Source: Coffea arabica (Eukaryota; Streptophyta; Magnoliopsida; Gentianales; Rubiaceae). From it: 64,000 nt of DNA. The notes below the pieces were generated by a model. That model was not told the origin of the DNA and searched no databases. It worked only from the letters and a program-made list of their open reading frames with translations. The position numbers and the translations under genes are program-made. Where the stretch lies: positions 8,806,501-8,870,500 of the forward strand of contig NC_092317.1 of the NCBI RefSeq assembly GCF_036785885.1. The letters run 5' to 3'. Shown here one piece after another: positions 11,858-24,100 of this stretch; the first letter of the stretch is position 1, and every line of letters starts with the position of its first letter.

Positions 11858-12611
11858 GGGATACTATCAGAAACCTCCCTTGGGGTTTCTTTTAATATCA
11901 CTTAGCACCCTTGAGATTTTAGAAATATCACTTACCTCCCTTAATAATTGTAAAAAGACTATATTAACCCTCACTTGGCACATAATTCATAACATATCAA
12001 ATAAATGGAGCTCAAAAATTGAAAAAAAAAAAGAAACGAAAGTCACTTTCTTGTTTATCCCTTTTCTCCATCGTTCTCTCTTACTCATATTTTTTGGATG
12101 ACTATGCAATATTTTATTTGTAAATTACAATAAACTAAATTTTGTTTATCTTTTACTTTTTGTGATTGTGATAAAATAGGGTATGATTTATTTGCTTATT
12201 TTAAATTGACTTTTATAATGATTGGTACAATTTAATAGTTTGAACAAGGGTTGAAAAGATGTTGTAAAAAAATAGAAATTCATAAGAAATCAATTCTGAG
12301 CATATATAATAAAATTGATGCAAATGTATTTCTTTTCAAATATCATTTTTATTTTTCAAATTTACAGTTTTATGGAGTATAGCATGTGATGTGGTGGTAC
12401 TACAAGAGACTGTTTTTGAGGTGATAGTTTTCTTGAAGTGAACAAAGTGATATAGGAATATTTTTATTTAGCAAGTGAAAGGGTAGCTTAGGATTTTTAA
12501 AAATTTTGGTGCATAAATAACAAAAGTAAGGAAGACAAGTGATATTTTAAAACCATAGGAGTGATAGGTGATATTAAAAGAAACCTCAGGGGAGGTTTCT
12601 GATATTATCCC
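11858..12611. mobile_element. Older, shorter relative of the 3097-5488 MULE-like element
   Basis: The ends GGGATACTATCAGAAACCTC and its inverse CAGAAACCTC...GATAATATCCC-type right end match the inverted repeat of the element at 3097-5488. The flanks TAACTCTTT (11849-11857) and TAACTTATT (12612-12620) agree at 7 of 9 positions, a decayed 9-bp duplication. The 754-bp body is AT-rich and non-coding. Confidence 0.8.
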
Positions 12612-12769
12612 TAACTTATTTGGCCATACAACTGATGATGTGGCTGGGCTTTAGACCGTCAAACAAGTTCAAGCACTTAGCTCAACAGCATGGCACCTCA
12701 GATTCACAATCCTAGCCAACTCTTTAATAATTTTCATTATTTTTGCAGATCTGCTAGATTGCCGAGGAC

Positions 12770-12960
12770 TCTTGCCTTAATTTTCAGAATTCAGAGACTC
12801 CACATCTCCATTCATCGAGAAGCAGATCACCTAGCATCTTAGGGTAACATGTACGCTCACTTTACCAGCAATTCAACTGTTGCTTGTGCTCAACCACCTC
12901 CTCGTTCGGCAGCTTCAAGTTGGGATAGATACAAGATCTTGTGTATCTCGTCTCTTTGTA
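12770..12960 (+). pseudogene. Possible RNase H fragment of a retroelement
   Basis: In one + frame the residues HISIHREADHLAS, then a stop, then NMYAHFTSNSTVACAQPPPR resemble the end of the RNase H-like domain of plant LINE-type proteins (HIYREANxxADxLA). It is short, interrupted by a stop and without ends, so this is only a tentative relic. Confidence 0.3.
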
Positions 12961-13507
12961 AGTAAATATCTGTATTATCCTAGAAGCTTTCCCTAATCAG
13001 TCTTCAGACCAGGAATGTTCATTTGCAATAGATGATAAGCTGGAGACAACAGTCCTGTTCTCTCTATCTTATAGAGACTAGAGTCTATAAAAATTGCAAT
13101 CTATGAGATAGAGACAACAGTCTTGTTGCACAGTTGCATATAGAAGAGGAACCAAACTTTTAGGAACAATTTTTCCAAACATAAAACCTCAAGCCAGAAA
13201 ATATCTAGCAAAATAGTTAAGTGCGAGTAACGCATGAAATCATTAGCACCCAGAAACTGATGGAGGACAAGAAGCGAGCAGGCAAAACAAGCATACATCT
13301 CCAAACTATGGACGATCTTTGCAACAAAAGACATCAGTAAACATTCCACTAGCTATTTACATAAGGGTTCTGTTATCCAAGCCTAGGCTACTTAATAATG
13401 TGATTCAATTAAGTCACAGCTGGAAACTTCATACTACTGTCTACAAAATAGCTCATGCATGCTGAAGCCGAGCACTTTTTAATCCAAACATGAGGATTAG
13501 TCGCCTC

Positions 13508-16500
13508 TTACTGGTGAAGAACACTGACTTTGTATATGCCCCGGTATACATGTTCAGCTTGAAAAATATAATGATCTCCAGCTTGAATGCGATGTTCTTT
13601 GTTAAACTTATCCCAACAACCTGTCAAAACATGAAAACCTGATCTGTAATAATAGAGAGCTGGCCAGAATCTTTTCTCCTGATCTTGAAGCAAGACAGAC
13701 TTCCTGTCCATCCCCTTTCTGTATGTAATTCCCGGCAACTTTGCTGGTAACTCCTACACAAGCATGAGGTGGCAGAGAATTTGAAAAAGGAAAAGGAAAA
13801 GAAAAGCACATTAATTCACAAAACATGCTCTTGTGCAAAACACCACCACATATCTGTTCTCTTGATGTCCTCATTAATCCCAAGTCCTTAATAAATGACA
13901 GATTGGAAGCAAAAGATATCGAATTGCATAGTGTGCACTGCAGATAATGAAGCACATACGTCCCTGTTCATGTCCCTTGCCATAGCCATTTGTGTTGCTG
14001 ACAAACATTCCAAACTTTACATCTTTCTAACACAGAACCCAACCAGGTCAAACCATGACCCTTGTGCATGAATTTGGGTCATGCTTTCGGGGTCATGGGA
14101 AAGCAGCAACAAAGTATCCCAAAGTAACCTAATCACATGAAATTTATTAATCCTTTTGTTTCCTCTATTTTGATCCTTTTTCGATGCAGTTGCTTGGTGC
14201 CATCCCCTGAAAGCTATGGCTATTATCTCTCTAGATAACCTTTCCATCGTCATAAGCTTCTTCTCAGTTGTTGAAAAGAATATTACGGTTTGTACTTTGC
14301 TGTGTGAACTAAAATCTTATTGCACGTTTCTTCTTGATTACAAACCCCAAGTTTTGACAAGGAATAATGCAAATTCTCTTCCTTTTGCACATCCTCCAGT
14401 TTCAAATGTAATGAAAGCTTAAAACATACCAATTCCTTTTACTCTTGTTTCTGGATAAGGTAACCAATCTAAGCTCAGCTAAAACTTGACAAGCTGCACT
14501 CATATGACGTACTTATTTGACCCATTTGGCTTCTTCATCGAGAGAAAGAAATGATCATATTTTTCCCCTTGTTTCTTCTCTATCTGTACTATTACCTAAT
14601 AGTCTTCTTGAATCTCAACTTCATTTAGAAAACTATCATTGCATTCCATTTACAGTTTATTCTACTACCTCACAATTTCCTAATCTACCATCAAGCAAGA
14701 AAAACAAGTCAATTCATACACATAACAAAGACATAAATACATACCCAAAGCCATAAAAAATAAAATGACATTATTGTCTTATCTCTTTATTTATTTATTT
14801 ATTTTGGGGAGGAGGCGGTAGCATGACAGGAAGTGATGCAATCTGATTTGCATAAAAGTTGTCTAAAGAGATTGAATAAATAAGAGAAAATACTTCTCAT
14901 GTAACAAAGACGACAAATTTGTGCAGGGAATGAATCAAAGCTTAGAAGATTAAGAACAAAAGGTGTTGAAAGAAGGTACAAGGTAAGGTCGGCCATCCAT
15001 CATTGCCAAACAAGTGAGACTCTCAGTAACTGATGAAGGAATATCAAGTAAATCAACTGGCTCAAGTTTCACAGGTTTGCACACACAAGGACCTTGAGAG
15101 GAACTACCAATCTCCTTTATGCTCAATGGCTTCAAACCTGCATTTGGGTACTAACATATCAAGTAGAAAGCTGCCAATGCCAAGGTTAATTGGCGCTGAG
15201 AAGCATTTACATGCACAAAGAACAATCCAGGTATTAGTCAAAATCAATTAAATGCAAAAGGAAAAATCATACCTCTTAACCTCTTAGCAGAAGAATCCCC
15301 TTCCTCTCTTGTATCCGGATGCTCTTTTCTCACCATTTTCTTTGTTTCACCTGTGAGTAAAACCAAGCAATATAAGAAGCAAAGAAACTTGTTCTACAAA
15401 CACATCAGAGGCATTATTTGACAGGCCGCAAAGCAGCATGTGCACAGATGTCACTTATATATATTGTAGTTTATGGTTGTATATATTAATTCTGTATACA
15501 TTGTGACCCATCAGCCTTTGGCAAGAAGTTCACAAAACAATGTGTTACTAATGCAATCGGAGCAACCAATATTGTTCCATTCAGTTAAAAAAAAACAGTA
15601 TTAAAACAAAATAAACAAAACAAGAATATAACTGTTAACAGGTATCTTGGGAGGAAACATCTAGTCACATATTATGAGTGACCAACTAGTATTTATAGGA
15701 GTACAACCCTAACAAACTATTTACAAAAATACCCTTACTAATTTATTATCTACAAGAATACTTATATTCTCTTAACACTCCCCCTCAAGTTGGAGCATAT
15801 ATATCATAAGGACGAGGGACAAGATCCCAAGTACCATTTTTCTCCAAAGCAAGCATCTCTTCCTGCATAGCTAACCTCCAACCAGGATCATTGAGAGCAT
15901 GGGTAATAGACTTAGGAATGGATACCGAATCAAGAGATGCAACAAAAGAAGAATATGACAGAGAGAGACGAGAATAAGAGACAAAATTAGAAATAGGATG
16001 AGAAGTACAATGTCTCTTACCTTTACGTAAAGCAATAGGAAGATCTGACTCACAAGAGGGCGTCATACCTGGATCTGAAGATTGAGAGTTAATTGGTGAA
16101 GTGCGTAGCATATCAGGAGCTTTCTCAACCATGGAACGACGAGAATAAACTTGAAGATTAGGATGAGATAATCGAGTGGTGGAATCTGGTGAACCCGATA
16201 ACTCAGGTAATAAAGATGAAGGGACTGGTAAAACAGGAGGAGAAAAAGAGGAACACTGGTCTAACTCACAAGACATACCTTGCTTCATAAAATAAGGAGT
16301 GGATTCAAAGAAAGTAACATCAGCACAAGTGAAAAAACGATTTAAAACTGGACTGTAACATCTATACCCCTTTTGCGCTCGTGCGTATCCTAAGAAAATA
16401 CACTTAATGGCACGAGAATCTAATTTATCCACCCCGGGAGCAAGCTGATGAACAAAACACACACAACCAAAAATACGAGGAGGTAATTTAAATATAGGGT

Positions 16501-19500
16501 CCTGAGGAAAAAGAATGGAGTGAGGTAGTTGGCCTCCAAGAATATCGGATGGCATGCGATTAATTAAATAACATGCAGTTAAAACTGCATCACTCCAAAA
16601 TTGTTTGGGTACATTCATGTGCAACAAAAGTGTCCGAGCAACTTCGATTAAATGTCCAATTTTTCTTTCAGCAACTCCATTCTGTTGTGGAGTGTGAGGA
16701 CAAGAGGACTGATGAAGAATACCGGACTTAGTCATAAAGGTATCAAAAGGAGTGGAAAAATATTCTTTCGCATTATCACTGCGAAGTATACGTACAGGCA
16801 CACCAAATTGAGTCTTTATTTCTGTAACAAATGCACAAAAAATGGAATATAATTCTGAACGATCTTTCATTAAATAAAGCCATGTAACTCTGGAAAAATC
16901 ATCAACAAAGATTACAAAATATTTAAAACCTAACTTTGAAGTTACTCGACTAGGACCCCAAACATCAGAATGAACTAACAAAAAGGGTTCCGAAACCCGT
17001 TTATTGACCCTAGGGACAAAAGAAACACGATGATGCTTTCCTAATTGACAAGACTCACATTCTAATGAAGACAACTGACTCAAGGTAGGGACCAACTTCT
17101 TCAAATTTTGTAGAGACGGATGACCCAAACGACAGTGAATTTCAAGAGGAGAAACAGTAGCAGGGCACGCAATCGGACCATTAGAGTTGAGAAAGTAAAG
17201 ACCATTATGCTCATGTCCTCCACCAATCGTCCTCTTTGTCTTCAAATCCTGAATGACAACAAAATCAGGAGAAAAAATAACTGAACACTGTAGAGATTTA
17301 GTAAGCTTACTAACGGACATTAGATTAAAAGGCAAACTGGGAACGTAAAGAACAGAAGGCAGCGGAAGAGATGAGTTAATTTCTACAGTGCCTAGTCCTT
17401 TAACTTTAGTTGTAGATCCATCAGCTAAAGTAACATGAGGGAAGGAAGTAGACTCTTGAAAATTAGAAAAATTGCTAGAGGTACCTGACATATGATCAGT
17501 AGCTCCGGAATCAATGATCCATGAGTCAAAATTAGATGATGTGGAGAGACAAGCCATAGCATTACCTTTTTGTGCTACAGAAGTAGAGGGAAGAGATGCG
17601 TGATTTGCAGTTTGGTACTGCAGAAATTTGATATAATCTTCCTCAGATATGGTAACAGTCTTCTGAGACCCTTGTGCTAAAGAACTTGATTCAGTTTGAT
17701 CAGTGGTAACCGTATTAACAAACCGAGGTGGTTTTCCATTTAAATCCCAACAAGTATCACGAGTGTGATTCTTTAAACCACAATGATTGCACTCACGGGT
17801 GCCTCGACCTCCACGACCCCCACGACCTCCTCTACTTCTTCCTCCACGAGAGCCACGTCCAAAATTAAGTTGCTCTGTCCGATTATTGTTAGCAATTAAA
17901 GCAGATTTGTCATTAATTAAAGCACCATCACCCTGTGCATTGTCCTTAGATGCAGAACGTAAGACCCGAGCATACGCCTCTGCAAAGGATGGTAATTGTT
18001 CACCTGCTAAAAATTTGAGATTTGATTGGTTCAAATTCCGGCTTGAGACCAGCCAGGAATTTGAGCACAAGCATGTGTTCTCTTTGCCTCTGCATAACCT
18101 TGATATCACTTGAGAGAGGCATTACAGCATTTAATTCCTCTGAGACTCGCTTAAGATCAGCAAAGTATTCAGTTACTGTCTTGTTATCTTGTTGCAACTG
18201 AAAATACTCCAAAGAAATATCAAACATCCGTGAGAGATTACTGCAATATAATAACCGGACATAATCCCAAACTTCTTTTGTTGTCTCACAATGAGAACAC
18301 ATGTAAGCAATTCGTGGCTCCATAGAATTCCATATTGCTCCAAGAATTTGGGCATCCTCTTGAATCCACATTAGTTTCTTGCTATCCTCCGTAGGAGAGT
18401 CATCTGTGAGATAACGTTGCTTTCCTAAGCCTGTCAGATAAATCTTAACAGCTTTTGACCACTGTTGATAATTGGTATCATTCAACTTCCAATTTGTGAT
18501 TTGAGGCATCACCATTGGCATAATATTAGTGGACGTCACAATACTTTTTGATAAACTTTCAGCCATAGCGAATAGCACTTCAAACCCAAGAAAGGGTCAA
18601 AACTCGAGACGCGTGAACAGTACGCGTGAACAGTGCGGGCGTGAACAGTGCCGCGATAAACAGTGCGGCGTGAACAGTACTTTGCTAGATGTTTAACCTA
18701 AACCCTAGGACTCTTGCTCTGATACCATGTAAAGAGGTATCTTGGGAGGAAAACATCTAGTCACCGTAGATATGCAGCAGGTGCATCACAGGGAGCGGTG
18801 CCTGGTAGCATGAGAGGAGGAAGCAACGCGAACATGATGCGGAAGAAAGGAGGGGAAGAGTCGAGCAGCAAGACCACCTCGTGGGTGCCGGACCCCGTGA
18901 CCGGATATTACAGGCCTGAGACACACGCCGCCGAGATTGATGCTGCGGAGCTCCGCAGCATCAATCTCGGCGGCGTGTGTCTCAGGCCTGTAATATCCGG
19001 TCACGGGGTCCGGCACCCACGAGGTGGTCTTGCTGTTCAAAGAAAGTAACATCAGCACAAGTAAAAAATCGATTTAAAACTGGACTGTAACATCTATACC
19101 CTTTTTGCGCTCGTGCATATCCTAAGAAAATACACTTAATAGCACGAGAATCTAATTTATCCACCCCGGGAGCAAGCTGATGAACAAAGCACACACATCC
19201 AAAAATACGAGGAGGCAATTTAAACACAGGTTCATGAGGAAAAAGAATGGAGTAAGGTAATTGACCTCCAAGAATATTAGATGGCATGCGATTAATTAAA
19301 TAACATGCTGTTAGAACTGCATCACTCCAAAATTGTTTGGGCACATTCATGTGCAACAAAAGTGTCCGAGCAACTTCGATTAAATGTCCAATTTTTCTTT
19401 CAGCAACTCCATTCTGTTGTGGAGTGTGAGGACAAGAGGACTGATGAAGAATACCGGACTTAGTCATAAAGGTATCAAAAGGAGTGGAAAAATATTGAAG

Positions 19501-21092
19501 TGACTCGACTAGGACCCCAAACATCAGAATGAACTAACAAAAATGGTTCAGAAACCCGTTTATTGACTCTAGGAGCAAAAGAAACACGATGATGCTTTCC
19601 TAACTGACAAGACTCACACTCTAACGAAGATAATTGACTCAAAGTAGGAACCAATTTTTTCAAATTTTGTAAAGACGGATGACCTAAACGACAGTGAATT
19701 TCAAGAGGAGAAACAGTAGCAGGACATGCTATCGGACCATTGAAGTTGAGAAAATAAAGACCATTATGCTCATGCCCTCCACCAATCGTCCTCTTTGTCT
19801 TCAAATCCTGAATGACAACAGAATCAGGAGAAAAAGTAACTGTACACTGTAGAAATTTAGTGAGCTTACTAACAGACATTAGATTAAAGGGCAAATTGGG
19901 TACGTAAAGAACAGAAGACAGCGGAAGTGATGGATTAATTTCTACAGTGCCTAGTCCTTTAACTTCAGTGGTAGATCCATCAGCTAAAGTAACATGAGGA
20001 TATGGAGTAGACTCTTGAAAATTAGAAAAAATTTTAGAGGTACCTGACATATGATCAGTAGCCCCGGAGTCAATAATCCATGAGTCATTATCTTTTTGTG
20101 CTAAAGAAGCAGAGGGAAGAGATGCGTGATTTGTAATTTGGTACTGTAGGAATTTAACATAATCCTCCTCAGATATAGTAACAGTCTTCTGGGACCCATG
20201 TGCTGAAAAACTCGATTCAATGTGGTCATTGGTAACCGCATTAACAAACCTTTCAATCATGGCGAATGGCACATCAAACCAAAGAAAAGGTCAAAACTCA
20301 AGATGACAGTGACGTGTGAACAGTGCCGTGAACAGTGAACAGCGCCGCGCGAACAGTGCTGTGAACAGTACCGATGAACAGTACCGATGAACAGTGCCCC
20401 CGCGTGAACAGTCGCGGTGAACAGTATCGCGTGAACAGTCACGATGACCAAAACTTTTGCTAGATGTTTAACCCTAACCCTAGGACTTTTGCTCTGATAC
20501 CATGTTAACAGGTATCTTGGGAGGAAACATCTAGTCACATATTATGAGTGACCAACTAGTATTTATAGGAGTACAACCCTAACAAACTATTTACAAAAAT
20601 ACCCTTACTAATTTATTATCTACAAGAATACTTATATTCTCTTAACAATAACATACAATTCTATCCAAAGCACACTTAAACCAATATGAAAATGACAGCA
20701 ATTTATGGGGTAGGGCTGTAAATGGTCATGCTCTAGATTCAGATATATATCCTATTATGCACACACATACATCTAAGCGGCACATAGAGCTTATACTTGT
20801 ATTAAAATGCATATATGCAGTTTATTTAGTTAAAAAGTAACTTTAAACATAAACAAAAAAATTTGTTCTTACAACTTTACCATTTACAAAAAGCATAAAG
20901 AAGAGCTTAAATTGAGCAATAACAATCAGACATGGTCACGGAAATGGCTGGTAAAATCCAAATCCCAACCATGAGAAGCGTAGGTGGGGGAGAAAGCACC
21001 GAGTCAGTGAAGGGTCAGAAATAACAAGAGGAAGAGATAGTGGACAAGCATGGGACACAGACAGAAACAGGTTGGGGTTTGTTACTGCAGCC

Positions 21093-21139
<47 letters not shown>

Positions 21140-24100
21140 AGGGAGTTCGTGTTTGCTGTCAGTTGTTAAGAAAAAGAAAAGGGATAGAGAAAGGGCAGCA
21201 AGCAGCAAGGGCATATCTGGTAAAGCTGTCTGTAAGAGGTCTCCAATTTCCCAAAAAAAGGTGATTTGAGCACTAAGGGATTGGCAATTTAGTGTGGAGG
21301 GGAATGATACGGCACCATCAACATGCACCTAAGGTTTGTTAGAACCTAAAATTGAGGTACAAATCAATAACGTGCCAAAAACCATGGGTCTCTGGACATT
21401 CATTCAGCTGTTCATCTTCTGCTTAAGTATATTTTTCATAGAATCTCACTGCCAAAGGGTATCAGTTAGCACCTCAGAGCTATGCAACATGGAAGCAGTA
21501 AGAGGGAAAAGTGGTCCACATGGAAGGAATAAGCAAAAAATTAGTACCAAGCACTGAAAGGGATAGAGAGCCATGACATAAGAATATACCTGCAAATTCC
21601 TCTTGACTGTCTCTGAAGCAAGCTCCTTCATCAGCATATGGGGAACTCCAATCAACATCTAACACGTTACAAGATTATATTTAAGGTAAGATAGACGAAG
21701 CGAATACAACTTCAATGGAGATCATATACAATACTTGTAGAAATAGAGAGAAAAAGACAGTAACTAACCGTATTTCTTGTTGCTCCTCTCAGCATTCTGG
21801 AGTTGGATATACACATTTGACATGTTACCACCTTTTTCACCAAGTTCTGGACAAAGAACCGTTGGAAGGCTATTAGAGCGGTCAGCCAAGGGAACTTTTT
21901 CACATTCAAGTAATATAGCATCCTTGCTTCCCAAATTATAGTCATTCACCAGCATGCCAATATCAGTCTCCTCTGTAAAAGTAGCTGTTTCCAAATCTTT
22001 AGTTCTTGTTGGATCTTTATCAGCCCCATCTTGACATCTCAAGCTTACCTCTCTGTGGTCAGAAGTTCCTTCTACTGCATTTATACCTCTATCAGAGTCA
22101 TGCTCAGGTAACATATCATCCTTAGCTTCCAAGTTGTTGTCATTCACCATAATGCCAATATCTGTCTCCTCTGTAAAAGTAGCTATCTTCAAATCCTCAG
22201 TTCCTGGTGGATCTTTATCTGCTCCATCTTGACATCTCAAGCTTGTCTGAGAGTGGTCAGAAGAACCTTGTACTGCATCAATACCTTTATCAGTGTCACA
22301 TTTCAGCAACATACCATCCTCAGGTTTCAACTCATCGTAATTCACCATCATGCCAATACCGTGGTCAGAAGTTCCTTGTACTGCATTTATTCCTCTATCA
22401 GAGTCACGCTCAGATAACATATCATCCTCAGCTTCCAAGTTGTTGACATTCACCATCATGCCAATATCTGTCTCCTCTGTAATAGTAGCTATCTTCAAAT
22501 CCTCAGCTCCTGTTGGATCTTTATCTGCCCCATCTTGACATCTCAAGCTTGTCTGAGAGTGGCCAGAAGAACCTTGTACTGCATCAATACCTTTATCAGT
22601 GTCACATTTAAGCAACATACCATCCTCAGGTTTCAAGTCGTCATCATTCACCATCACGCCAATATCATTCTCCTCTGTAAAAGTAGCTAACTTCAAATCC
22701 TCGGGTCCTGTTGGATCTTTATCAGCCCCATTTTGACATCTCAGGCTTGTCTGAGTGTGTTCAGACGTACCTTGTACTGCATCTATCCCTTTATCAGTAT
22801 CACGTTCAAGCAACATATCACCCTTGGCTTCCAAGTCCTTTTCATTCACCATCATTCCCATATCAGTCTCCTCCGTAAAAGTAGCCATCTTCAAATCCTT
22901 GGTTCCAACCTTGGTTCCTGTTGGATCTTTATCTGCCTCATCTTGGGATCTCATGCTTGTCTGAGTGTGGCCAGAAGTACTTTGTACTGCATCTATACCT
23001 TTATCAGTGTCAGCAACTTCCTTATCTCCCTGCAATTCAAACTCAGACAAATCATACAAACACATCCTCCTTTCACCCGGTCCAGGCCCAGCATCCCAGT
23101 CTATCATCATATCAAAGGAACTGTCCAAGAAGGACCAATTTCCATTGCCACCTTCAGCATTTAGAGTGCTATTTGTGGTGGTTGGTAGGATGTGGTTGTT
23201 TTTGGAGTTTGATCCAGACACGCCTGAGGTGCTCGAATTCTGTCTGTTGATTGGGTTGGTATCTATTTTCTCACAAGGTTTACCCCCAGAGGATATACTC
23301 CCTCTGGTTCGAGCTCTTTTACGTGGCAAGCCAATTTTATCAGATGCTCTTTCACAACAGCTTTTGTCAAAAATATAAACAACAAAGTGAGTTCCCTTGA
23401 TATAATTGAATAACAAAAAGTCTCCAGCTTGCAAATTATGATCTAATGAAAACTCCGGCCAACCCCTACTGAAAGCAAGTGAATTCTTAACAAGCGACAA
23501 TGTTACTGTCCATTGCACACCATTTGAGTCCTCAAGTTTGGTTTCTTGATTAGCCAAATACATCACTGTATCAGCAAATTTACGGGGCAATAACTGTCAA
23601 AGAGTAGCGAATATTAGGAACAATGGAAATCTTCAAGAATATTTTGAGTTTGCAAATGCCAGACTGGTGAAATAATATATATTCAACACTGTAAAAGAGA
23701 TAAAAGGTACATTGACATGGTAAAACATATGCATAAACTAAGTACTAATTTGAAAGATGCACATATGTTCTTTTAGGTCCACAACGTAAGTAAGTCTGTT
23801 ACTGATAATAAGAAACTTTCTACACCAGACCCTGATTTGAACCCAGGTACATAAAAATCAAATAACGGAATTTACCAAGGAAATGAAAAAAGGCTCAAAC
23901 AAATAATTCACTGTAACTAAGAAACATACTCTAGAGGCACAAAACCTCGACTCTCACTTTCCTTATCTCCTCTACAAGAAAATTTCTTGCTGTCATGTTT
24001 CAAGCTTAATCTTCTTAGCGGAGTTTACACGCTATTGTTCAAACATTTGAAACTTGAGTCACTCATCCACTTCATCTCATCCATATGTTTTAGGCAGTCT

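Larger units (their letters stand above)
15633..20647 (-). mobile_element. Chimeric Ty1-copia LTR retrotransposon in B3 intron 3
   Basis: LTRs at 15633-15777 and 20503-20647 are identical by eye (145 bp), begin TGTTAA and end TTAACA, and are flanked by ATAAC on both sides (15628-15632, 20648-20652). On the - strand the right LTR is followed by TGGTATCAGAGC (20502-20491), complementary to the initiator methionine tRNA 3' end, and GAGGGGGAG precedes the left LTR. Between them lie, in transcription order: leader, a gag-deleted protease/integrase fragment, a captured LEA palindrome, a 37-bp LTR end with its own primer-binding site and leader, gag, and protease-integrase joined directly to the last codons of pol. 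Reverse transcriptase and RNase H are absent from both halves, so movement required enzymes from another element. Identical LTRs mean a very recent insertion. Confidence 0.95.

Noticed and set aside
18798-19049. An open frame that reads as a small LEA-like protein
   Set aside because: Only the C-terminal half of a LEA_3 protein is present, the ATG is internal to the family sequence, and the frame runs into the inverted arm and then integrase sequence. It is a captured fragment.
20290-20450. Regular short repeats considered as a CRISPR-like array
   Set aside because: Repeats are only 8 bases, spacing is irregular, and they sit in the leader of a eukaryotic retroelement.
20257-20538. 93-codon frame with HCSRGAVHCSRH-like repeats
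   Set aside because: It is the TGAACAGT leader of the copia element read in frame, with no protein similarity.
22207-23378. Several long + strand frames
   Set aside because: They are antisense shadows of the acidic tandem repeat in the B3 coding exon.
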